64,000 nt of DNA from Methyloversatilis sp. RAC08. GTDB lineage: Bacteria > Pseudomonadota > Gammaproteobacteria > Burkholderiales > Rhodocyclaceae. Every line of letters starts with the position of its first letter. Positions within the stretch are counted from its first letter, which is position 1. Shown piece by piece: positions 23,469 through 30,032 of the stretch. A model generated the notes under the pieces. That model was not told the origin of the DNA and did not search any database. It worked only from the letters and a program-made list of their open reading frames with translations. The position numbers and the translations under genes were made by a program. The DNA is taken from NCBI RefSeq assembly GCF_001713355.1, contig NZ_CP016448.1:2666001-2730000 (forward strand). Reading direction: 5' to 3'.

Positions 23469-24569
23469 CTACGCAGTGTCGCGCCGAAGGGATTTCGATA
23501 TGAGGTGAAAAAGCAGTAGATGAATGGGCATGCGCAGCCAATGACTGCGGACGAAGGCCATCCAGCGGGCAGCCTTCACGCCCGGGCTTGACGTGCTCGG
23601 GTGATCTGGCAGGAACATCTGGTCAAGCACCCATGCCCTTGGGCTGCCGGACAGCCCCGATTGCCTGCGACTGGGAAGTACATGAAGAACCTCGTCAGGA
23701 ATTGGGGTCCCGAACATCATGTTGCAGTAGTGCAGCGCATCGTTCAGGGGTACCGTAAGTGAGAGCTCATCGGCGCGTGGCAGAAGGCGAGCCCAGAAAC
23801 CCGCAGTGCCCGAAAAACTGTCGAGCAGGCAGTGCAGGTCGTGAAGATCGCGCAAACCCTTGTAGAATTCATTGAAGAAGAGATGCGCTGCCGAATGGAG
23901 CACCATGTCTTCCGGTGAGAGGACCAAAAAACCGGGAAGCTCCGTATTGTCGACCTGAATCGAGTGGGCGAGCAGCGATGCCGGGTCGGGAACAATGCCG
24001 GACGTCGGCGGCACGATTGTGTGGTGCACGTCGATCACCGTGCCGCGCGACTTGTGTTCGAGTGGCGGGATCTCGTGCATCCATCGACGGTAATACCGCT
24101 GGTCGTATTCGTTCGTGATCTGCGGAATCCAGCCGGCATGCACCAGGCTATCCTCGACCTGACGGATCGAGGTGGCTGGCACCATGATGTCAACATCGTT
24201 GAATACGCGTCCTCGTGCGGCAGCGTTGTCCGAAAGGCAATATGCGGCTCCCTTCAGGATAACCACCGGCAAGTCGAGGTGCGCCAGCGCATTCCGGATA
24301 TGCTTCAGTTCCCACACCACGGCTTCCCGATGTCGCAAGGACAGTTGCCAGGCGATTTCTAGATGCTTTCGGGCGGGGGCAGGTACGCTGTCGAGCATGT
24401 GTGCATGGGCAAGTCTTGAACGGAGCTGGCCCAAGAGCTCGCCGTTTCTGGCCTGCCCGATGAGGATGCTCCATTGGCGGAGGTCAAGCTGTGGTGCCTC
24501 CGCCGGCCACCTCATGAGCTTTGCTACAGGGCTCACGTGGCGGGCCTGCATCTCACGAACCGAGGTCAT
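23469..24569 (-). CDS. Nucleotidyltransferase-fold protein (NTP_transf_5 type), last gene of the HPr-rel-A-like cassette
   Basis: 366 aa, cytosolic, no signal peptide. The core around residues 105-130 reads LKGAA, then an Arg-rich turn and NDVDIMVP, the D-x-D metal-binding pattern (Asp125, Asp127) of the minimal nucleotidyltransferase fold seen in the NTP_transf_5 family. Members are recurrently found with peptide-modification and exopolysaccharide loci, but their substrate is not established. The ATG at 24569 overlaps the stop of the kinase gene as ATGA, indicating translational coupling. It presumably transfers an NMP or related group to a cassette substrate; that activity is inference from fold only. 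Confidence 0.75.
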   Translation of the reverse strand: MTSVREMQARHVSPVAKLMRWPAEAPQLDLRQWSILIGQARNGELLGQLRSRLAHAHMLDSVPAPARKHLEIAWQLSLRHREAVVWELKHIRNALAHLDLPVVILKGAAYCLSDNAAARGRVFNDVDIMVPATSIRQVEDSLVHAGWIPQITNEYDQRYYRRWMHEIPPLEHKSRGTVIDVHHTIVPPTSGIVPDPASLLAHSIQVDNTELPGFLVLSPEDMVLHSAAHLFFNEFYKGLRDLHDLHCLLDSFSGTAGFWARLLPRADELSLTVPLNDALHYCNMMFGTPIPDEVLHVLPSRRQSGLSGSPRAWVLDQMFLPDHPSTSSPGVKAARWMAFVRSHWLRMPIHLLLFHLISKSLRRDTA

Positions 24570-25483
24570 GTCGATGATTCACTCACCCATGCTTCCAGCG
24601 CGGGTACGACCTGATCGAGGCTGCCGTAATCGGCGTAACGCACGTCACACCGATCGATCATCGCAGCAAGGGCATCGAATGCATCGGCGCCCAGGAAACC
24701 GTAATTGAAGGCGTGCCGCACCATTTCCATAAACGCTGTTGCCTTGCCCACAGCGTCCATGGACAGCTGACCGCCTTCACAATACTTCGGAAAGAGCAGC
24801 CAAGCCGGCAACGCGGTCTCATGGCGGCGATATACGCTGTCCGCTGGCGGCCGGACATGCGCGACTGCGCCCTTGGTGGTATCGGGGCACACTTCGCTCA
24901 ATACGACGTCAGGCCCGAGCGCGCGAATCACGTCGATCGATCGATTCTTCAGGCTGATGGGGCGTGCAATCGGACGGATGTGGCCGGTTGCCAGGTCGAG
25001 CAAAGCCAGTTCATCGGACAGCAGGCGCCAGCCGGCATGCACCAGTCCCGCACACAGCGTACTTTTGCCCGAACCCGGATCTGCGGAAATGATCAGCGCG
25101 CGTTGGTTCCGCTCAAGTACTGCCGCATGCAGCACCAGATAGTCGTGGGCATGGGTGGAAATGACCCAGTTGAGGCCCCATTCGAGCATGGGAAAAGCCT
25201 GATGGCGTGGCAGCGGCTTGAACGGGGTGCGGCCATCGCAAAAGAATCCGGCCTGCGGCCTGATGATGCGTCGAAGGGTGGAGGGCGGGCCTACGGCAAC
25301 TTCAAAATCGATGAAGTCTTCATCGGACAGAACAGGAAAATCTCCGTACATCGTTGAAAGTCCGGTGCCGACTTCGGGGATCGACGAGCGGACGACAACG
25401 CCGAAGGGACCGCATGGTATGCGCAGTCCCTCATTCTTGAGCAATGAACTCAGCTCATCCGGAGAAAGAGAGCCCAGCGTCAA
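24566..25483 (-). CDS. HPr kinase-related protein (HprK-related kinase A type)
   Basis: 305 aa. The P-loop ADPGSGKST (residues 134-142) followed by LLSDELAL (Asp157-Glu158) matches the HPr kinase/phosphorylase ATPase core, but the N-terminal half is not that of ordinary HprK. The N-terminus (residues 1-50, including GPFGVVVRSS and LSTMYGDFPV) matches my memory of the HprK-related kinase A family. The start appears to be TTG at 25483, in a TTGA overlap with the stop of the PqqD-like gene, with AAGG about 8 nt upstream. No HPr, PTS enzyme or CcpA gene is nearby, so carbon-catabolite control is unlikely. A kinase acting on a cassette-specific protein is the simplest idea. Confidence 0.8.
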   Translation of the reverse strand: MTLGSLSPDELSSLLKNEGLRIPCGPFGVVVRSSIPEVGTGLSTMYGDFPVLSDEDFIDFEVAVGPPSTLRRIIRPQAGFFCDGRTPFKPLPRHQAFPMLEWGLNWVISTHAHDYLVLHAAVLERNQRALIISADPGSGKSTLCAGLVHAGWRLLSDELALLDLATGHIRPIARPISLKNRSIDVIRALGPDVVLSEVCPDTTKGAVAHVRPPADSVYRRHETALPAWLLFPKYCEGGQLSMDAVGKATAFMEMVRHAFNYGFLGADAFDALAAMIDRCDVRYADYGSLDQVVPALEAWVSESST

Positions 25484-25743
25484 GAAATGGCCTTGATGGC
25501 GTGCTGACGCACCAGGTTCGCGATGAGATCGCCGGGGACTTCCGGGTAGGCCAGATCGGGATACTGAACGGAGTCGGACGTGACAAGGGTTTTCAGAAAT
25601 GAAGCCATGACCGGCGCAAGTAGCACCGTTTCCGCGCTGCCTGGTGAATAAACGACCACCCCGTCCCCCCAGCAGCGAACACGAACCCCGTCACACAGTA
25701 TGTAACGCGCCACGCTTCTACCGACCGCGTATGTGATCAACAA
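25480..25743 (-). CDS. PqqD-like peptide-binding protein (HPr-rel-A type)
   Basis: Small protein, up to 87 aa, with a PqqD/RRE-like fold: beta-rich VRVRCWGDGVVVYSPGSAETVLL, then a helix (VMASFLKTLV). PqqD-family proteins bind the leader of a modified peptide and present it to an enzyme. The start is uncertain. No ATG is available in frame; TTG at 25743 gives the full domain and GTG at 25713 is the alternative. An ATG in another frame just upstream opens only a 10-codon reading frame. It lies 35 bp after the Tat-signal protein and overlaps the kinase gene by 4 bp. Confidence 0.7.
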   Translation of the reverse strand: MLITYAVGRSVARYILCDGVRVRCWGDGVVVYSPGSAETVLLAPVMASFLKTLVTSDSVQYPDLAYPEVPGDLIANLVRQHAIKAIS

Positions 25744-25778
25744 GACGAACCATCGCGGCTTGTGCAGTAGTCACTTGG

Positions 25779-26519
25779 TCAAATGTTGATGATGGTCCAG
25801 TCGTCACTGGAAGACTTGCCGTTGAAACACCACAGACCGCCATTCTGATCGTACACATCGACTGCAGTCTTGAAATCCCTGAGCGCAGCGCATGCAGCGC
25901 CGTTGCCGGTCATCGCAATCGCGTTCTTGAAGGCAGTCATCACACCACTAGGCGTGTTATAGATCGACGGGTAGCGCTCGCCGTAGTACGACGCATTCAG
26001 ATAAGCCGCGATGAAGTGATAGAAAATGACGTTCAGATTGTTCAGGCAGCTTCCCAGTCGCGTCTTGTAGGTATCGGTGAGATCTGTGTCAACGATCTTG
26101 GCTGACGCAGGTCCCAGATCGCGCAACTTGCGGTCTTTTGTCGCCTTGAAAATTGGCAGTCCTACGAATGCGTTGAACGACGTAGAGGGAGTCGGGCCCA
26201 TCGGAAAATTCTGAGGATCCTCCCACACCTTGAACCCATGCGGGCTGCGCCACCAGAATCCGGGGCTGCATCCGCACGAGGCAAGTTCGCCGTGGCGCGA
26301 CATCGCGGCTGATGCGCTTTCGGAGCCGCAGGTACCGAAGCCAGCACCAAGAGCGGAGCGTGTGTTCAGCGCCATCAAGACGCCCGAGGCACCCGCGCCA
26401 GCGGTCGCGAACCTTCGCCGTCCGCTGTTGGCCACGCCAACGGTTCCGTCAGGCGTACCGTCATCCGGCTGTGCCTGTGCGGCCAGCGACACTTTTTCAT
26501 CCTGCAGGGGCACGCTCAT
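25779..26519 (-). CDS. Tat-signal Cys-rich secreted protein, candidate substrate of the cassette
   Basis: 246 aa; I cannot name the family. Residues 1-33 are a polar, acidic extension (QDEKV, QPDDGTPDG), followed by a twin-arginine signal (SGRRRFATAG at 32-41) with a weak hydrophobic core (about 38-51) and plausible cleavage near residues 56-60. The mature part begins Cys-rich (C64, C82, C84) with CSPGFWW at 84-90 and a Trp at 99. This short Cys-Ser/Thr-Pro-Gly-Phe/Tyr-Trp signature recurs at the N-terminus of assorted exported bacterial proteins. Three more Cys lie in the C-terminal half, which is probably helical (AFVGL...LNNLNVIFYHF). GGAG lies 10 nt before the ATG. As first gene of the cassette, its N-terminal extension could be the leader read by the PqqD-like protein; that is inference. 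Confidence 0.7.
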   Translation of the reverse strand: MSVPLQDEKVSLAAQAQPDDGTPDGTVGVANSGRRRFATAGAGASGVLMALNTRSALGAGFGTCGSESASAAMSRHGELASCGCSPGFWWRSPHGFKVWEDPQNFPMGPTPSTSFNAFVGLPIFKATKDRKLRDLGPASAKIVDTDLTDTYKTRLGSCLNNLNVIFYHFIAAYLNASYYGERYPSIYNTPSGVMTAFKNAIAMTGNGAACAALRDFKTAVDVYDQNGGLWCFNGKSSSDDWTIINI

Positions 26520-26725
26520 TTAACTTGTTTCTCCACATTTATTGCGAGATTAGCATCGCCGCTGCGATGACACCGTGACGGACCCGACGGTCCGCCCGTT
26601 CTTCGCGCGCACTAATCTTTCAATTACGATGAAGCAAAATTCGAGCCGATAAAGTCAAGCGCATGATTCTTAATGATTTAAAGCTTAACTTTGTGTCTTT
26701 TCAAAGGGGTCGGATTCAAACTGTC

Positions 26726-26775
26726 AAAAACATCGACAGCCGCGTGATCGCGGTGAAAGGCAGTCAGCCGCTGTC
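26726..26775 (-). terminator. Possible terminator after lpdA
   Basis: On the minus strand, just past the lpdA stop, outer arms GACAGC (26775-26770) and GCTGTC (26740-26735) enclose a CCGCG/CGCGG hairpin (26753-26740), and TTTTT (26730-26726) follows after 4 nt. The two inner and outer pairings share a base, so the structure is imperfect. If real it would separate the pdh operon from the Tat-signal gene cassette. The remaining gap (26520-26725) is AT-rich near 26660-26700 and likely holds the cassette promoter. Confidence 0.4.
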
Positions 26776-26776
26776 T

Positions 26777-28588
26777 TCACGGCGCTTTCCGAACTTGGCT
26801 GGCCGGGGTGGGCAAATCGGTACAACTCCCTTCCGCCACTTCAGCCGCCAGCCCGATCGATTCGCCGAGCGTCGGATGCGGATGGATCGTGTGGCCGATA
26901 TCGACCGCATCAGCGCCCATTTCGATCGCCAGCGCGATCTCTCCGATCATGTCGCCGGCCGACACACCCACGATGCCGCCACCGACGACGCGGTGGGTTT
27001 CCGCGTCGAACACGAGCTTGGTGAAGCCTTCGTCACGGCCGTTGGCGATGGCGCGGCCGCTGGCTGCCCAGGGGAATTTGCCGATGGTCACCTTGCGGCC
27101 CTGCGCACTGGCGTCGTCTTCGGTCAGGCCGACCCAGGCGACTTCCGGGTCGGTGTAGGCGACCGACGGAATCACCGTGGCGTCGAAATGGCGCTTGTGG
27201 CCGGCAATCACCTCGGCCGCGACATGACCTTCGTGTACCGCCTTGTGCGCCAGCATCGGCTGACCGACGATGTCGCCGATGGCATGGATATGCGCCACAT
27301 TGGTGCGCAACTGGCTGTCGACCGGAATGAAGCCTCGCTCGTCCACGCGCAGGCCGGCGGCTTCGGCGTTCAGCCTGCGTCCGTTCGGCGAACGGCCGAC
27401 CGCGACCAGTACGCGGTCGTAGACCTGCGGCTCAGCCGGCGCCTTCGCGCCTTCGAACGTCACCCGGATCCCGCCGGCGGTGACTTCTGCACCGGTGACG
27501 CGGGTGTTCAGCATGACCGCATCGAAGCGCCGGGTGTTCTTCTTCTCCCACACCTTGGCCAGATCCCGGTCGGCGCCCTGCATCAGGCCGCCGGTCATTT
27601 CGACCACGTCGATGCGGGCACCCAGCGTCGAATACACGGTGGCCATTTCCAGTCCGATGATGCCGCCGCCGATCACCAGCATGCGCTTCGGAATGTCTGC
27701 CAGCAGCAGTGCGCCGGTCGAATCGACGACGCGCGGGTCGTCCGGCATGAAGGGCAGTTTCACCGCCTGGCTGCCGGCGGCGACGATGCAGTGCCCGAAC
27801 TTAACTACTGACTTCTCGCCGGTTTCCGCCTTGCCGTCGCCGCCGGTCAGTGCGACTTCGACATGATGCGGATCGACGAAACGCGCAATGCCACGCACTA
27901 CCTTCACCTTGCGCCCCTTGGCCATGCCGGCGAGACCGCCGGTCAGCTTGCCGACCACCTTGTCCTTCCAGCCGCGCAGCGCACCGAGATCCACCTCGCG
28001 CGCGCCGAACTTGATGCCGTGCGCCGCCAGCGCCTCGGCTTCGTCGGCCACGGCGGCGACGTGCAGCAGCGCCTTGGACGGAATGCAGCCGACGTTCAGG
28101 CAGACGCCCCCCAGCGTGGCGTAGCGCTCGACGATGATCACGTCCAGTCCGAGGTCGGCGGCGCGGAACGCAGCCGAATAGCCGCCGGGGCCGCCGCCGA
28201 TCACCAGCACGGCGCAGCTTTCGTCAGCCTTGGCGGGCGCACTGCCGGTGGCGGCAAGTGGGGCGGGGGCGGGCGCGGGATCAGTGATCGATCGCGGCGA
28301 GGTCGCCGCTCCCACAGGAGCCGCCTCCACAGGCGCTGCTTCCGCAGCGGCCGCGGCCTCCATCGTCAGCACGACGCTGCCTTCGGACACGCGGTCACCG
28401 ACCTTCACCATCAGTTCGACGACGCGGCCGGCCTGCGGCGCGGGGATGTCCATCGTGGCCTTGTCGGACTCGAGTGACATCAACGGCGCGTCGGCGTCCA
28501 CCGTGTCGCCGGGTTTCACCATGATTTCGATGATCGGCACGTCCTTGAAGTCGCCGATGTCGGGGATTTTTACAGTCAATGTGCTCAT
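26777..28588 (-). CDS. lpdA: Dihydrolipoamide dehydrogenase (E3) with N-terminal lipoyl domain
   Basis: E3 of the pyruvate dehydrogenase complex; reoxidises dihydrolipoyl groups with FAD and NAD+. The 603-aa length is explained by an N-terminal lipoyl domain (residues 1-80, lipoylated Lys43 in ESDKATMD), an Ala/Pro linker (about 80-120), then a full E3. The E3 part shows FAD-binding GGGPGGYSAA, the redox Cys pair in GGVCLNVGCIPSK, NAD-binding GGGIIGLEMA and the C-terminal active-site HTIHPHPTLGE. A lipoyl-bearing E3 is typical of betaproteobacteria. It lies 10 bp after aceF. Linker residues about 91-100 are encoded by a REP-like palindrome (separate entry). Confidence 0.97.
   Translation of the reverse strand: MSTLTVKIPDIGDFKDVPIIEIMVKPGDTVDADAPLMSLESDKATMDIPAPQAGRVVELMVKVGDRVSEGSVVLTMEAAAAAEAAPVEAAPVGAATSPRSITDPAPAPAPLAATGSAPAKADESCAVLVIGGGPGGYSAAFRAADLGLDVIIVERYATLGGVCLNVGCIPSKALLHVAAVADEAEALAAHGIKFGAREVDLGALRGWKDKVVGKLTGGLAGMAKGRKVKVVRGIARFVDPHHVEVALTGGDGKAETGEKSVVKFGHCIVAAGSQAVKLPFMPDDPRVVDSTGALLLADIPKRMLVIGGGIIGLEMATVYSTLGARIDVVEMTGGLMQGADRDLAKVWEKKNTRRFDAVMLNTRVTGAEVTAGGIRVTFEGAKAPAEPQVYDRVLVAVGRSPNGRRLNAEAAGLRVDERGFIPVDSQLRTNVAHIHAIGDIVGQPMLAHKAVHEGHVAAEVIAGHKRHFDATVIPSVAYTDPEVAWVGLTEDDASAQGRKVTIGKFPWAASGRAIANGRDEGFTKLVFDAETHRVVGGGIVGVSAGDMIGEIALAIEMGADAVDIGHTIHPHPTLGESIGLAAEVAEGSCTDLPTPASQVRKAP
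28291..28316. repeat. REP-like 26-bp element inside the lpdA coding sequence
   Basis: The 26 bases match the right arm of the intergenic inverted repeat at 35745-35770 with one mismatch (T for C). They lie in frame in the interdomain linker of lpdA and encode roughly GAATSPRSI, so the element is tolerated where sequence is unconstrained. Confidence 0.7.
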
Positions 28589-28598
28589 GTCGGTCTCC

Positions 28599-29936
28599 TT
28601 ACATCAGCACGCGACGCATGTCGGCCAGCAGCGCCGCGACATGGGCATTGAAGCGGGTGGCCGCTGCGCCATCGACCACGCGGTGATCAGCGGTCAGCGA
28701 CAAGGGCAGGATGAGGCGTGGCTGGAAGGCCGTGCCATCCCACACCGGCTTCATCGTGGTGCGGCTGACGCCCAGTATTGCGACTTCCGGCGCGTTGATG
28801 ATGGGTGCGAATCCGGTACCTCCCAGGCCGCCGACGCTGGAAATGGTGAAGCAGGCGCCCTGCATCTCTGCGGCAGACAGCTTCCCGTCGCGCGCCCTGG
28901 CGGCCAGTTCGCCGCATTCGGCGGCCAGTTGCGCCACGCCCTTCTTGTCGGCGTCGCGGATGACCGGCACCACCAGCCCGCCCGGTGTGTCGGCGGCGAA
29001 ACCGATGTGGCAGTACTGTTTCAGGATGAGTGCCGGTTCTTCGGCCTGCAGGTCGATCGAACTGTTGAAGTCCGGAAATTTCTTCAGAGCCGAGCAGACC
29101 GCCTTGATGATGAAGGCGAGCATGGTCAGCTTGATGCCGCCCTTGGCCTGTTCCGCGTTGATCTGCTGGCGGAAGGCTTCGAGGTCGGTGACGTCGGCGT
29201 CCTCGTGATAGGTGACCGCCGGGATCATGACCCAGTTGCGCGACAGATTGGCCGCGCTCAGTTTGCGGATGCGCGACAGCGGCTTGCGTTCGACTTCGCC
29301 GAACTTGGTGAAATCGACCTTGGGCCAGGGCAGCAGATCCAGCCCTGTGCCGCCGCCGGTCGCTGCCGGCGCGGCGGCCGGCGTCTGCAACGCACCCTTG
29401 ACGAAGGCGTTGATGTCTTCGCGCATGATCCGGCTCTTCGGACCGCTCGCTGCGACGCGGGTCAGATCGACCCCCAGTTCGCGGGCGTAGGCGCGCATCG
29501 ACGGACTGGCGTGTGCCTTGCTGCCGCTGACCCGTGGTGCCGCGGAGTTGGTGGCAGCCAGTGCGAAATCTCCGAAGGCTGGCTGGGTCGCTGCGGCCGG
29601 CGCGGCGATGGCGTCCGCCATGACCGGGGGCGGCGCAACCGGCGGTGCTGCCACGGGGGCGGTCGGGGCGGCCGCCGACGCGTTCGTTGCCTCCGATGTG
29701 CCTGCTTCCATCGTGCCAATCGTCGCGCCCTGCGACACGCGGTCGCCGACCTTGACGGTGATCTGGCCGATCACGCCGGCCGCGGGCGCCGGAATGTCCA
29801 TCGTGGCCTTGTCGGATTCCAGCGTCACCAGCGGAGCGTCGAGTGCGACGCGGTCGCCCGGCTTGACCAGGACTTCGATGACCGGCACATCGGCGAAGTC
29901 GCCGATGTCAGGTACTTCTATATTGATGGTGCTCAT
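28599..29936 (-). CDS. aceF: Dihydrolipoyllysine acetyltransferase (E2) of pyruvate dehydrogenase
   Basis: Core subunit that passes the acetyl group from lipoamide to CoA. The 445-aa chain has one lipoyl domain (1-80, Lys43 in ESDKATMD), an Ala/Pro linker, a peripheral subunit-binding domain (about 140-175, SPSMRAYARELGVDL), a second linker and the catalytic domain ending with the active-site motif ADHRVVDGAAATRF near the C-terminus. A single lipoyl domain is shorter than the three of E. coli but normal in this group; the extra lipoyl domain is on LpdA. It lies between aceE (96-bp gap) and lpdA (10-bp gap). Confidence 0.97.
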   Translation of the reverse strand: MSTINIEVPDIGDFADVPVIEVLVKPGDRVALDAPLVTLESDKATMDIPAPAAGVIGQITVKVGDRVSQGATIGTMEAGTSEATNASAAAPTAPVAAPPVAPPPVMADAIAAPAAATQPAFGDFALAATNSAAPRVSGSKAHASPSMRAYARELGVDLTRVAASGPKSRIMREDINAFVKGALQTPAAAPAATGGGTGLDLLPWPKVDFTKFGEVERKPLSRIRKLSAANLSRNWVMIPAVTYHEDADVTDLEAFRQQINAEQAKGGIKLTMLAFIIKAVCSALKKFPDFNSSIDLQAEEPALILKQYCHIGFAADTPGGLVVPVIRDADKKGVAQLAAECGELAARARDGKLSAAEMQGACFTISSVGGLGGTGFAPIINAPEVAILGVSRTTMKPVWDGTAFQPRLILPLSLTADHRVVDGAAATRFNAHVAALLADMRRVLM

Positions 29937-30032
29937 TTCAGCCTCGCTTGTTCAGGTGCGGCCGCGCGCGGCGCGGCCGGGAAGGCGCCCTGCCGCGGCT
30001 CGGCTCGGGTCGGCCTGCCGGTCAGTGCCGAC

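Noticed and set aside
24566-25483. Genuine HPr kinase/phosphorylase of a PTS regulatory system
   Set aside because: The N-terminal half differs from HprK, there is no HPr, EIIA or rapZ gene nearby, and the context is the PqqD-like/nucleotidyltransferase cassette.
26600-26700. A TTGACT -35 box near 26655 as cassette promoter
   Set aside because: No acceptable -10 hexamer occurs at 16-18 bp spacing; the region may hold the promoter but I cannot place it.
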